Assembly: GCF_003265705.1 (NCBI RefSeq)
Contig: NW_020312904.1
Span: 3,567,140-3,631,139 of the forward strand
Reading direction: 5' to 3'
DNA: 64,000 bases
Origin: Callorhinus ursinus
Lineage: Eukaryota > Chordata > Mammalia > Carnivora > Otariidae
Below, in pieces: positions 35,381 to 47,636 of the stretch. Position numbers and translations under genes: made by a program. The notes beneath the pieces were generated by a model. That model made no database searches. It was not told the DNA's origin and saw nothing but the letters and a program-made list of their open reading frames with translations. Each line of letters starts with the position of its first letter. The first letter of the stretch is position 1.

Positions 35381-36054
35381 GAGTGGACAGTGGGGGGAGC
35401 ATCTGGGGCATGGGGAGGGTGGGCTCAGCCCCCAGCTCCATCCCAGGAGGGGAGGGAGTGCTCAGTTCTGTCCCACTTTGCTCAGGAGACATTTGTCCCC
35501 TCCGGCAGCTGCTCATAAAGATCTGCCTGGTGCCCGGTGCCCTCCTTTGGGTCAGAGTGAGAGGATGACGGAGGGACTAGGTCCCACTGCCCCGGGCAGG
35601 TCCCCTCACCCGGGGCATCGAGGTCTGGCTGGCACCGTGAGGGCATGGAGCGGGCAGGGCCCTGCATCTGCTCTCTCCGAGCCTGGCATCCCAGCAGGGT
35701 CAGCGAGGGCTGAGCTGTGAACAGTCCATCAGAAAGAAGGAATAGAGCTGCGTAGCCCCCAACGGGGCCTGGTGCCTCAGTTTTTACCCATGTGGCAGTG
35801 GTTTCTGAGGGTTCTGTTGCTCCAGATATTTTGGGTTTATCCAGAATATTTGGGGAGGGGTTAGCGGGGCAGGGCCAGCCCCTGGGAGGAAGCAGAGTGA
35901 TGTCTGGGCTTGTTCTGGAAGCCCTGGGCTTTACCTGGTCAACCCCAGCCTCCTCAGGCCTGCTCACCATTTGGGGTGATGCCCGTCTGTCCTGTTTGTT
36001 CTCAGAGCTGCTCCTGGGGCAGTGGAGCAGGTGAGAATTGTGAGTCCCACTGGG

Positions 36055-36145
36055 CCGCTGGGGACACAGGCTCAGAGAGGGTGAGTGACTTGCCCAGAGC
36101 TGCACAGCAGGTACGACTTCAGGTCCAGTGCTCTCCTGCCTATTC
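36055..36145 (-). repeat. MIR fragment
   Basis: GGGACACAGGCTCAGAGAGG, GTGAGTGACTTGCCCAGAGC, TGCACAGCAGGTACGACTTC follow the MIR core in minus orientation. Confidence 0.6.
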
Positions 36146-38620
36146 CGGCCTGAGTGTCCCACTCTTCACTCGCTTTGTTGACACCTTGGGCCTTGCAGGT
36201 TCTCGCAATGGTTTTCGCCTTGACCTGCCAGGCACCAGAAGCAGATGGCCCTGGAAATAGCAGTGACTGCCTCAGGGCCAGTGTGTGCAGGGACCCACCC
36301 AGGGCTCATGAGGCCACGGAGGTGGGGGCAGCCAACGAGCAGCCTGCCTGCCTCTAGCATTTCCCAGGGATACTGCCGGATGCGGATGCTGGCTCCGGCG
36401 TCGGAGGGTGCGGATCCGTGCTGGGGTGGGCTCTGGATCCCAGGAGGGGCCCTGGGCCTCCCGGGAATAATGTGTGCCCCCCCAAACTGCTGCTGGACGC
36501 AAGCAGACCACCCGTGCAGCCTTTACCCAGCTCCCCGTCACCAGACACACCTGAGGCAGCTGCTGAGCTCAGATGGCCGCTGTCCCCGTCACCTGGAGCG
36601 GAGCTTTTCCCGCCTGGAGGCTGGCTCAGTGTTCCCGTCCCTCCCTGAGATGGTCTGAGCAACCGGACTGATTTCAGGGTGTTGCCATGGAGGTAAAAGA
36701 AGGCAAAGTGTGTAAAGCGCCCAGCCCCAGACCTGCTCGTGTGCAGGGCTTGGGGACAATGTTGGGGGGGACACAAAGTCATCAGACCTGGGTCCAGCCC
36801 TCCACCCCTACAGCCCAAGGGGCACTGGCAGGAGCGCAGAGGAGGTTGCCTCACCCTGTCGGGGCTCCTGGGAGCAGGGGCATCCCCGCTGTGTCCGAGC
36901 GCGGGGAGCTGTGGACCGCGTGGACCTGGGCAGCAGCGGGCCAGCGCCCACCTGGGCAGGCATCAGGGAACCAGGCGGATCCTCTATTCAAGGCTAGTGG
37001 TGTGCACTGAAGGCAGCCGCATCTGCCCCCCGGGGGGGGCCTGGCCCAGCGAGGCTGGGGGGAATGGCAGGTGGGGATGGGTGGGGTCAGATCCTAGGGG
37101 CTTGAAGTCGTCTCAGAGGTCTGGCGAGCTACCCGCGTTTGCTGAGCAAGCCCAGAAGTTCGAGGGGCTTCTTTCTAAACCCAACACCCACTCGTTCTCC
37201 TCGGGAGGAGGATGCGCAGGCAGTGCACCGGGGGCTGGCAAATGGCCCCAGAAGTGACTGTCCCCCACCCCCCATGCCCGCACACACTGTGAAGCCCCAC
37301 GAGGCAGCATCCAGCTCTGTGGGTGGGCACAGTGATGCTCCCAGCCCGTGGGGCTGTCGTGTGAATGACATGAGGTGTGTGTGCAGAGAGCAGGGGGCCG
37401 TGAAGCCCCCGATCTAAGACCTAATGTCACCTTCCGTGATTCTCCCCCAAACGCCACTTGCTCCCCGATCACCGCCCCCTTGTCTTCACGGCGAGACAGA
37501 GGGTTTGGCTCATTAAAACCAAGTAAAAAAGAAATTAGTGGGAGTGGCCACCCTGTGAGTAACTGATGAGTAACTGGGAGTCTGCTGGGCATGGGTATGA
37601 ACCAGGGGATGCCAGGAACTCGCACAATGGATGGAAGGGAGGCTTTCGAGAAATGTCCTCCGAGCGCACGGGCCTCTGTGCCTGTTTACCTGCTTGGGGG
37701 CTTCGGGACAGCGGGGCGTGGGAGGCACCAGGTTGAATTTTGGGCAGAGGAGGGTCGGGTGGCAGGTCCCAGGGCCTCCGAGGGAACACCCACACCGTCC
37801 CAACTCAGGCAGGGCTTGGTCGTGGGACTGGTAACGCCGTCGGCCAGGCCTCTGGGTGTGATCGCGCAATCCTCTGAGCGTTCCACCCCACCTCCCAGGC
37901 GCCGAGCTTGGGACGTGCCCTCCGTGAGGCTGGCTCCCACCTGCGTTCACCTGCTGACCAGTCGCTGGGCCCCAAGGTTCACAGATCGTCCAAAAGCGGC
38001 ATTTCCTCCCCAAGGGCCCCCGTCGGTGCCTCTTCTGTCCTCTCTTCTGCCCAAAGTCGCTTAGCTGCAAAGAGACCCTCCCTCGCTTTGGAGGGTTTTG
38101 ATGCCACTGCCTGGGTTCAGATCCTGCTCCGGCCGCTAACCCCTAGTCTGAGGGGCTCACACGTGAGTGTGAGGGTGTCTGGCGCACAGGGAGAGCTGGT
38201 GAGTGAGAGCAATGATTTGGGAAGCTCAGCTCTGGGGCCGGCTCTCTCCATCGTTCCCAGAGCCAGAGCAGGCTCGGGCACCAAGTCCACCGCCCTGGCC
38301 CCGGCACCAGGACAGAAAGCACCGTGCGCTTCAGGGGATGTCTCCGGCTACCCACGACTGGCTCCCCCTAGATCTCGACGGCCTCTTTCCTTCTTACGCT
38401 TGAGCTCATACTTCTAGCTCCAGGTCAGCAAACTGTTTCACACCTTGGCACCTTTGGTCCTGCCATGCCCACTGCCAGGAGTGCACACACCCACTGCACA
38501 CGGCCACAGGCCACACAGACACTCCGCAGACACACGCCATACACGTACACATGCCACACACACACTCATATGCACTTGCAGGGAGTTAACTTTAACCTCT
38601 TGTTAAGACTCCCTTAACCG

Positions 38621-38775
38621 AAAGTGTCACCTCCTCCAGGAAGCCTTCCCTGACTCCGCCCCTCACAGAGGCAGGTGGGGACACCCTTTGAGGTTCCTTG
38701 ACCCCTGCGCCCCTTCCCGCAGAGCTCTGTGGTCACCTTCTCTCCTGGAACCCCCGACATAGTTTACTGCACGCT
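38621..38775 (+). repeat. L2 LINE tail
   Basis: AAAGTGTCACCTCCTCCAGG followed by AAGCCTTCCCTGACTCCGCC is the signature of the L2 3' region on the plus strand. Confidence 0.7.
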
Positions 38776-40850
38776 CCCCTGCCGTGTGAGCCTCATGCGT
38801 CCATGTGCGTGAGCTTGTCAGCAGGCCAGCAACAGCAGGGAGCTCAGTAACCCGATGCCCTTCCTTTCAGATCACCTGGACCTAACTTGAAGCCAGGGAG
38901 GGTGAGCCCCATATTCTCCCTGTGCTTGACCCTGTGTCTGCCTGGGAGCTCCCAGCCAGCCCACCTTGACGTGCCCAGCCGGGGGCTCCTCGGTGCTCCC
39001 CAAAGGGCAGCTGTGCTGAGAGACGCTTCTCACAGGAGTGGTGGCAGGGGGGCAGAACCCTATGCTGCGGGTCGGCAGGTCGTGGGGGGTCGTGCACTGA
39101 CCCCAGGTGGGGTGGGGGGGCCGGTGTGGGCAGTAAGCACCCGGAGAGGGGCAGGGGCTGGACAGGAAGGCTGTGGCAGCCCTGTGTCCTTTGCAGAACC
39201 TAGTCTTGCTTGGGGGGGGAAGGAATGCCCAACACCACTCTCCCTTAGCTCTTCTCAGAGGAGGGACGTTTCCAGGGAGCCCTGGCCCCTCCTTGGCAGC
39301 AGAGGTCAACCAAAGCCTCCTCTACACTGGGCCTCCAAGACCAGCAGGTCCTACCCTGGTCCTCAGCCCCGATGGGAGAAACCCCAGGGAACAGGAACCT
39401 CACAGAGGGAGGGCCCCCCAGGGGAAGCTCCCCGCCAGCAGGCTGGTAGGTGAGGAGGTGGACCCCAGAGCGCATATTCAAGGCCGATCACAGGGGGCAT
39501 GCAGGCAGTGCTTAATGGATGTTCACGGAAAGGACATGACTTGACCTTCAACCCTCTCTCAGTCTGGGGGCGATCACTCTAGCTCCAGTAACGGGGGTAG
39601 CGGTGGTCACAGGCGTGGGGTCTGGGCAAGCACAGGGACCTCACTGATCTCCACGCCCAGAGTGCCAGCCGCTCAGGGCCACACAAACCTGCCCGTGGCC
39701 TGCAGAGAGCCTCGGAGCTCAGGGGCAAGAGAGGCCAGGCCAGGGAGGCAGGATGCCCAGGGCGCAGCCAGAGCCCGTGGAGAATAAAGATGGATTAGCG
39801 CTGGACCCATCCATCTGGGAGGCCATGGGCCCCTACGGGGCCAGGACAGCCCAGCGACAGAGCTAACCAGGTGAACGGGGTCAAGTGCAAAGAGAGTCAG
39901 ATCTGTGACTGAGAGAGAGAGACACGGGGCAGCCAGGGCCCCCTGCTGGCTGGCAGTCTGGAAAGGCTACCTGGAAGAGGCGGCATTGGAACTGGCCTTG
40001 GAAGGTCGTTAGGATTTGGGAAGGGGAAGGAAATTCCATTAAAAAGACCAGGAGAACCCAGGAGCACATGAGCAGCAGCGGAAGGAAAGAGTTGTTGTTT
40101 TGGGCAGAGGACGGGGAGAGAGGGACGGGGAAGCCCCCTGGGCTCGGACGGAGGGCCTTCCCTTCCCAGCTCAGGCAGAGGGGAAGCAGCGAAGGTGCAG
40201 GGTAGAGGTGCCCAAACGGCACTGTGGGCCCCCGGGCTGGTGGCAGGGGCGTGAGGGAGCCGGGGAGGACTGGCACACCCAAGATCTGGGCAGTTCAGGG
40301 GGGTCTCTGATCCAGGCAGGGGTGCTGGAAGAGAGGAGAGGCCCAGGGAGCTGGGGCGGAGTGATGGGATGACGGGGTGGTCAGAGACAGGGAGGGGGCA
40401 ACAAAGAGCCTGGAGTCGGGGCACTCCGAGCTGCGTGGATTCTGCCTGCTTCTCGGCTGGTGGGTGAGTGTGCCACGGAGATCAGCACAAGTGGCTGGTT
40501 CTCGAAGAGCAGCACTCAGAGGCGGGCAGAGGGGAGGGGGGCGGGGCCCAGACCCCACAGGCCTCCTCGCAGGGCCTGCCACGGCTCTCTGCCAAGGTTG
40601 GGGAAACTACACCTCTCCAGCCCAGGCTCCTGGGACAGGGAGACAAGGTGACGGTGGTCTCACGTGCTGGTGGCAGGGCTGGGGCACTGTCCTCACCACG
40701 GCCCTGCAAGATGGGATCCGTCGGCCCCACGTTGCTGAGTCAGCAGCTCAGAGAGGGCCAGCGCCCAGGCCAGGGGCGCACAGCGGGCCAGCAGCAGGAC
40801 GGGGCTGAGACCCGCGGGGCCTCACCGAGCGCACCCGATCCCCCCCGCAG

Positions 40851-41122
40851 GGAGCCGCGAGGCCGCCTTCACATATGCCATCACCGCGGCCGGCGTGGCC
40901 CACGCCGTCACGGCCGCCTGCAGCCAGGGGAACCTGAGCAACTGCGGGTGTGACCGCGAGAAGCAGGGTTACTACAACCAGGCCGAGGGCTGGAAGTGGG
41001 GCGGCTGCTCGGCCGACGTGCGCTACGGCATCGACTTCTCCCGGCGCTTCGTGGACGCCCGTGAGATCAAGAAGAACGCACGGCGCCTCATGAACCTGCA
41101 CAACAATGAGGCCGGCAGAAAG
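40851..41122 (+). CDS. WNT7B: WNT7B coding exon 3 (residues 100-190)
   Basis: This 272-base exon encodes [20 protein letters not shown] through [20 protein letters not shown] to EAGRK. It completes most of the N-terminal domain. Visible features: sequon NLS at Asn127, Cys123/131 and Cys133/152 pairs of the family, and [13 protein letters not shown], a Wnt hallmark. It starts with the last two bases of Gly100 and ends exactly after Lys190 (phase 0). The donor is GTAGGG at 41123, a weaker match than the other donors. Confidence 0.97.
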
Positions 41123-43544
41123 GTAGGGCTGCCCCGGGTGGGAGTGGGGGAGCGGTCGGGGCAGGGGGAGCGGCTGTGGCCCCACCTGGGCTCTGCCCTG
41201 CACTGAGCCTCTGAGGGGGGTGGTGCTTGGGGGCTGGGACCCCGGAGCTGTGTGGCTGGGGGCACCGGGCACGACGTCCTGCCTGACCCTCCCGGCAGCT
41301 CTAAGTTGCGGGCCTGACTCTTCCCCTTCCGGAGGTCTGAAGACTGAGGCTGGGAGTGGGGCTCCGGTCTTCAGCGGCTGGGTGGCAGGGCGGAGACCAG
41401 GGCCGAGGGTGGGGGTGGCCCCTGCGCCACAGTACTGTATCCCTGCCCTGGTACCAGACGGGTCGTACCAGCACACCGGGAGAGCTTCCTGGAGGAGGCC
41501 GCCTTTGGCTTGGATGGCCCTGACAGACTGGAGGTAGGGATGTTCCCAGGAGGCTGGAGCAGCCTGAGGAAGGGTGGAAACTCCAAGCGGGGGGCTTGCG
41601 AGGAGCTGCCAGCTTCACACCTGGGGCGGAGCAGCGTGGTGGGGCGATAATGGAGGACGTCCGGGCAGGACCACACTGGGGCAGAAGTCAGGGCGAGCCT
41701 GGCCCCGTCTCAGGGAGATGAGGGCCCCAGATACTGGGCTGGGAGGAGCGGCCGCCATGGCGGCAAGATGTGGCCCGAGATAGGGCACCAGCCGAGCGGA
41801 ACGCCTCTCCAGGTCTGGCTCCCCAGCCCCGGGGGCTGCGCCCAGGGCACCAGGGCCTGCGGGTTTCTGCAGGCATGAGACGGGTGTGCCTGCCCTCTGC
41901 CCCAGGGACCACTGCAGAGGCCACCCGTTGCTCACTTGTTCACTCAACAAACACTCCCTGCCCCTTCTCTGTGCCAGGCGTTAGCTAGGCTGGGCAGGGA
42001 AGACAAGGAGGAGGGAGACACCGCCCTGGCCGTAGGAACTCCCACGGCACCAGCCAGGTCCACATGAGGGGTGCAGAGGACATGGCCAGGAGCTGCGAGA
42101 GCATGGAGACCCTGGGGGAGGGAGCAGAAGTTTCTGGGGGTGGTGATGTCCAAGCAGAGCCTTGAAGGACACGTCGGCGCTGAGAAGAGCCCAGGCAGAA
42201 GGAGTAGGGCACTCGGAGCAGGGGCAGGCTGCTCAAGAAGTAAGCAAAGGCTGGGACAGGCCTTGAAGGCCAGGCCGAGGGACCGACTTTATCTTGTAGT
42301 CGTAAGCAACCAGTGGTTATTAAATTGTTGGCAAATGGTTGGACGGATGGATGAATAAAAGGAGTGACACAGTCCTTGCCTCTAAGGAGCTCGCAGACAG
42401 CCTGTAGGGACAGTCAGATCTCCATCTATGCCAGAGGAGGCAGAGGAAGGCAAGGTTCACGTCCCTGGAAGTATGAGGAGGGCTCCCTGGAGGAGGAGGT
42501 GCACTGAGCCCTTGACGGGACCACCGCCCCTTGAGCCTCTGCCGTAGCTTAGGTCCCAAGGAGGGGCTTTCCAGCACCCCTGGGAGGAAGGTCTCACTAT
42601 CTCCATTTCACGCATGAGGACACGGAGGCCCACAGTGGGCAGCAGAGGCCCTGGTGGCTCCCGAGCCCTGAGCTCTGGTTAGTGCTTGTGGAGAAGTGTC
42701 CGAGGAAGCAGCAGAGATGTGGGGAAGGGCCCTCCAGGCGGAGGGACCAGCACAACCGAGGCAGGGCTGGGGGGCTGGGGTGGGTGGGGTGGGGGTGCGC
42801 CTCGCGTCACATGTGCGGTGCAGTGAGGCTGCTGGCCCGGCTCAGGGGCCGGTGAGGAGGCTGGTGCATGGGACGGGCTTCTTGGTGAAGGGGGCCACGA
42901 CAGCCACGCTGGATTCTGGCCTCTGGGCCACGGGCGTCATGGCAGGTCCCTGAGGCAGTGATGCTAGTGGCTTGAGGGCCAGGGGGCCTGCGTGTAGGAG
43001 GGTTTTGAACCATGAAGCTGGAAACAGAGATGGGGAGTAGGGGAGAGGCAGGTTGTGGGGGAGAGGGCCCGGCAGGGCAGGGAGGCTTCAGGAAAGGGCT
43101 CTAGAGGGGTCAGCAGCCAGGATTCTAGGGCCAGGGCTAGCACTGTCCCTGCCTGTCTGCAAGTCCTCTTCTGAGCCTCCGTCTGCTCATCCGTACAGTG
43201 GACATAATATACCTTGTCCCCTTCCCCCGCTGTCCTTCCCACAGCCCCCGATCCTGAGCTGTGGAGCACACATGTAGCCTGAGCCCTTGGCGAAAGCCAC
43301 TGGTGGTGGCAGCCGTGACCCTGGGGGGCAGGGGTCCTTCTGCTCCCAGCAGCTCTGATCATGGTGGTAGCGGTGGGGTGGGGGGCTATGGCTTTTGAGG
43401 TTTCCGTAAGAACTGAGTCCGGATCTAACAACTGAGTCTGGATCTTCTTTCTGGTCCCCATCATGGTTTGTCTAGGCTACCTCTGGCCCTCCAGGGCCAG
43501 AGTTCAGCAAGTTGGGTGGGAAGCAAGCTCACTGGTGCCACATG
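41123..43544. other. Intron 3, first part
   Basis: Holds the 14-base palindrome at 41751-41764 (see findings) and a decayed unnamed repeat at about 42160-42300 (GAGCCTTGAAGGACACGTCG, GGCCTTGAAGGCCAGGCCGA). A MIR-like minus fragment lies near 42595-42680. No exon seen. Confidence 0.45.
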
Positions 43545-43926
43545 AAGTCCCACAGCCTGGAGGGCTCAAAGCAACAGAAATTTATTCTCATAGTTCTGGA
43601 GCCAGAAGTCCTAAATCCAGGTGTTAGCAGGGCCGCGCCCTCTGATGGCTCTGGGGGAGGACCCTACCTGCCTTTCGGCAGCTCCAGAGGCTCCTTGGCT
43701 TGTGGCCTCATCAGCCTCATCATCGTCTGCCCCCATCTGCACATGGTCTCCAGCTCTGGGCCCAATTTCTCTTCTGTCCCTACAAGGACATGTGTCCTTG
43801 GGGTTAGGACACACCCTGATCCAGGATGACCTCATCTTGAGCCTTAATTACACCAGCAAAGACCTATTTCCAAATAAGGTCGCATCCTGAGGTTCCGAGT
43901 GGGGAGACATTATTCAGCCCACCATG
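43545..43926 (+). repeat. MaLR-type LTR fragment (MLT1-like)
   Basis: An old solo LTR of the ERVL-MaLR class without any coding region. In order it shows CAACAGAAATTTATTCTCAT, AGTTCTGGAGCCAGAAGTCC, TCCTTGGCTTGTGGCCTCAT, TACAAGGACATGTGTCCTTG, ATTTCCAAATAAGGTCGCAT and ends GACATTATTCAGCCCACCAT. The first part of the LTR is missing or decayed. The family assignment is from memory of the consensus. Confidence 0.75.
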
Positions 43927-45727
43927 CCCCCGGTGGGCCAGGGTCAGACAGGCTGAGCAGGAGACCCGCTCACTGCCGGCTTCTGCGGGATCTAGGCCAA
44001 GGCCGCCCTGCCTAGCCCTCTCGTGGGCAGCGTGGCCTTTACCGAGCAGCTACCCTGCTGTGTGGTCCCGAGTAGAGGGGCGGCAAGTGCAGAAGGCAGT
44101 GATGCCTGAGCAGCGGATCTCTGCACCTACCGACCCCGTAAGGCAGGAGCCTGCCCAGCTGGGAAGGCCTGGGGGTTGTCGTCAGGAGGGCTCCGGGCTC
44201 CTCTCATGGGTGACAGAGGTCTGAAGCCATCGCTGACAAGGGCCCGAGCACTGGGAGCTCGGGCAGGACCCCCCCCTTGGGCGGCCACAGCTCTTACCTG
44301 ACCTCGTCTAGGCTCCGAGCTGGTCCTGCCCCAGGGGCACATCATTCCTGTTGTCTGGATGAAAACCCAGGGTCCAGGGAGAGGTGACTCATGCGAAGTC
44401 CCCGGCTGAGAAGTTGCTGGCCACTCTGGGCCCCCAGGCAACTGGGGCCAGTTGGCCCCCTCTCTCCCTCATGGCCTGGGCTCTTCACTCGGTGCCCATG
44501 CCCATCACACTGCGGCCTGGACGAGAGGGTGAAGCCGACATGGGCCTCACCACCCCCCCGCCCGGGCCTCACACACCCATGGAGGGTCAGGCCACCACTG
44601 AGGGCCCAGAAACAAATGTGTGAGGCATACCACGGCCCAGGGCGTGTGCCGCTTCCCTCCCACCTGCCCGAGGCCACTGCCGGAATGGTGGGTCACGTGG
44701 CTTCCGTGGGTGCCAGGACTGTGACCACCCCCCCACCCTCAGCCTGGCCACAACTGAGCACTGTTCCCAGAGCCTGGGCCACACCCTTATTCCAGAAAGA
44801 ATACCGGGTTGGCCTTTTCCTGGAGGCCCCCATTCCACCCCCACGTGACCCGGGTCGGGGGAAACCGAGGCCCCACTCCCCTGGGCGAGGCCGGGTCACT
44901 CTGCACCCTCCCAGGGTGGTCTCCTGGGGCAGCAGGGCTGGCGCCACCATCGCTGTCACTCTTATCTTGAGGGCGCTGGAGACGGAAACGGCACATTCTT
45001 GAATCCTGTGATCACTTCCCAGGACAGGCTCGGTCCCAGGGGACCCAGCCAAGCGAGGATGCGGCTCCCTGCTCTGCAGACAGCTGCCCAATCGGCTTCA
45101 TCTGCCGATTCTCACCGGCCTGGCCGTGCAGGGTCTGAATGTGCCTGGGCGGGCAGACAGCGGAGCAGGCGGTGGGGGCAGGGCTGCGAGGGCTTGGTGA
45201 GGACAGGGAGGTGGGGGCAGGTGGCAGGGTGAGGTGGGGGGCAGCCTGGGTCACCTGGCCTGGACACCCCTGGCAGGTCTCAGGCCATCAGGGCCTATCT
45301 GAGGAGGAATCATCTGGGCCAGCAGCCGGGGGGGGGGTGCACTGCCCCCCACGCTGGGGACTCTGAGAGGGGCACCCATCTGCTCAGCTCTTGGCCTGAG
45401 GGGCGGACATGGCAGGCAGGACGGCCAGGGCAAGAGAAGCTTCCTGGCCTTGAAGGGCAGGTTGGTGGGGGCAGGGTCTTTCTGGGGAGGGGAGAGTTGA
45501 AGCAGAGAGGAACATGGTGTGGGGGTGAGGGAGGGGAGAGGGGCAGGAAGCAGAGAGGATATGCTTTCCCCTGGAGGGGGTCCCACCCTTCCCTAGACCC
45601 CCAGAGATTTCTGGTCCATGCCCTCAACCCAGACACCCAGTGGCCCTGCAGTTCCAGTTTGGAATATTCCTTCCTCCTGACACTGGGGGCCTCTCCTGCT
45701 CAGTCCTTCCCTGGTGGACCATAAGCC

Positions 45728-45773
45728 TCCCCCCCCCCTCCTATCCCCCCCCCCCCGGGCGCCCCCCCCCCCC
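45728..45773. repeat. Interrupted poly(C) tract
   Basis: Three C-runs of 10-13 bases separated by TCCTAT and GGGCG. Length may be unreliable in the assembly. Confidence 0.85.
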
Positions 45774-46156
45774 AGGACATCATCCACAGAATGCTGGACC
45801 AGGAATCCCCCCCAACCCCAGATCCAGGACATCAGCCTCAGGGCCCACCCAGCACCCACATGACGCTCACGTGGCCTTGTCTACACTGCACCCTCCTGGA
45901 ACATCCTCCTCTCTGCCTAATGAGTAGCTCCTCCTTCTCCACCCACACTCCATGCAGGCACCCCTCCTCCAGGAACCCCCCTTACCATGGCGGGGGGCGG
46001 CTCCCAGAGCCCCCACCTGACGGTTTGTGTAGGCTTCCTCTTCCGTTCCCCGTGCTGGACTGTGAGCCCCTGTGGTCCTTGCCCAGGACCAGAGGCCCAT
46101 GAGGGTAGGGCAGGGAAAGTGATCGGGATAGTGGTTGGCTCTGTGGGATATTCCGC

Positions 46157-46183
46157 TCATTCATTCATTCATTCATTCATTCA
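46157..46183. repeat. (ATTC)n microsatellite
   Basis: Six to seven perfect copies of the tetranucleotide CATT/ATTC. It lies at the end of a decayed MIR/L2-like stretch. Confidence 0.9.
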
Positions 46184-46287
46184 CTGTGGGGCTCCTAGTC
46201 TGGGCCAGGGCTGGGGTTCTGGCCCAGGAGGCAGGGGGTGGCCAAGTTCCCTCAGGGCTGGGCTGCCCAAGTGAGGCCAGCAGAGCC

Positions 46288-46400
46288 GGGACAGCTGACA
46301 AATGGCCCTTCTTCAGCTGTGGGGCGGCAGCTAATGATTCCCCATCTTTAATCAGGCCGGCTGGCAGGGCCCTTTCGATCCAGGTAAATGAGTACCTGGG
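46288..46400. promoter_or_regulatory. Candidate conserved non-coding element upstream of exon 4
   Basis: Two CAGCTG E-boxes (46292 and 46314), GCAGCTAATGATTCC and CATCTTTAATCAGGCC occur within 100 bases. The block does not resemble a repeat. A regulatory role is inferred from motif density only. Confidence 0.35.
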
Positions 46401-47156
46401 GTCAGGGCTGGCTCTGGGAATCGGCCTTCCGGGACTACGGAGGGAGGCCCAAGGAAAACACACGGCTGCGCCCATCGTGGGCCCTCGGGGAGCTGGGAAG
46501 AAAGAACAACACTGTCGGGGGCTGGCTTCCCAGCAGGTGGCACGCCTGGGCCTCGCTGACCCGTGCCCTCACCTCCTGCTCATCCACCCCCTCCCATCCT
46601 TCAGCAGACACGCACAGAGCTCCATGCAAATACCACGCTTTCACTGAACAGCCATTTATTAAGCACCAACTACATGCTGGGCCCTACCCTGGGCATGAGG
46701 GCAGGGAGGACAGAGATGGAGAGGTGGGGATCTGCAGTTAATAAGCACCTACTGTAGCTGGGCCGGGATCACCATCAGGCACCTCCTCCCCACCTGGCTG
46801 GGTGCAAGCCCCACGCTCCCGAGCCTCAGTTTCCCCATCAGCGCATTGGCCTGAAGGATTGTGAGAATTCAGGGAACCACATTTGATAAACATATACTGT
46901 GCTCTGCCAAGTCCTGGACATCCTCATTGGACCCTCACAAGGTCGCCCGCAGTAGGGACCCACGGTCAGCAGCCCCCTTACATGGATGAGGAGAGGGAAG
47001 CTCAGGAGCGGGAGGCACTCCGGCGTGGTCCTGCAGCGGGAAGTCGGGGTGCCGGCTCGGGGCCAGGCTGGAGGCAAGGGCAGGTGGGGGTGGGGTGCCC
47101 AGGCGGTTGGGGGGGGGTGGTCCACGCACACCGAGCTCCTGCCCTGTCGCCCGCAG

Positions 47157-47636
47157 GTCCTGGAGGAGCGCATGAAGCTGGAGTGCAAGTGCCACGGCGT
47201 GTCGGGCTCGTGCACCACCAAGACGTGCTGGACCACGCTGCCCAAGTTCCGCGAGGTGGGCCACATGCTCAAGGAGAAGTACAACGCGGCCGTGCAGGTG
47301 GAGGTGGTGCGGGCCAGCCGCCTGCGGCAGCCCACCTTCCTGCGCATCAAGCAGCTGCGCAGCTACCAGAAGCCCATGGAGACGGACCTGGTGTACATTG
47401 AGAAGTCGCCCAACTACTGCGAGGAGGACGCGGCCACGGGCAGCGTGGGCACGCAGGGCCGCCTGTGCAACCGCACGTCGCTGGGCGCGGACGGCTGCGA
47501 CACCATGTGCTGCGGCCGTGGCTACAACACGCACCAGTACACCAAGGTGTGGCAGTGCAACTGCAAGTTCCACTGGTGCTGCTTCGTCAAGTGCAACACC
47601 TGCAGCGAGCGCACCGAGGTCTTCACGTGCAAGTGA
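47157..47636 (+). CDS. WNT7B: WNT7B terminal coding exon 4 (residues 191-349 and stop)
   Basis: Encodes 159 residues and TGA at 47634-47636. It carries the Wnt palmitoleoylation hairpin [10 protein letters not shown] with the acceptor Ser206 (modified by Porcupine, needed for Frizzled binding), the WNT7-type linker at about residues 236-270 (in the family, recognised by RECK/GPR124 in brain endothelium), and the cysteine-rich C-terminal domain with its second Frizzled-contacting finger ([20 protein letters not shown]). The third sequon NRT is at Asn295. The four exons together give 24 cysteines. Compared with human WNT7B as I recall it, residues Glu194, Lys197, Met227 and Leu299 differ; the rest of this exon appears the same. 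Confidence 0.98.
   Translation, partial: VLEERMKLECKCHGVSGSCTTKTCWTTLPKFREVGHMLKEKYNAAVQVEVVRASRLRQPTFLRIKQLRSYQKPMETDLVYIEKSPNYCEEDAATGSVGTQGRLCNRTSLGADGCDTMCCGRGYNTHQYTKVWQCNCKFHWCCFVKCNTCSERTEVFTCK

Larger units (their letters stand above)
35381..40850. other. Intron 2, last part
   Basis: Holds a MIR fragment at 36055-36145 (minus), a CA-rich patch at 38485-38570, an L2 tail at 38621-38775, and a decayed unnamed repeat at about 39945-40090. The acceptor of exon 3 (CCCCCCGCAG, ending 40850) has a strong pyrimidine tract. No extra exon seen. Confidence 0.5.
43927..47156. other. Intron 3, last part
   Basis: Contains interrupted C-runs at 45728-45773, an (ATTC)n repeat at 46157-46183, an AT-rich candidate element at 46288-46400, and decayed MIR-type pieces at about 46640-46700 and 46815-46960. 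The acceptor of exon 4 is CCTGTCGCCCGCAG ending at 47156. Confidence 0.5.

Noticed and set aside
39780..39800. AATAAA at about 39784 as an intronic poly(A) site
   Set aside because: A single hexamer without a GT-rich element after it; chance occurrence is more likely.
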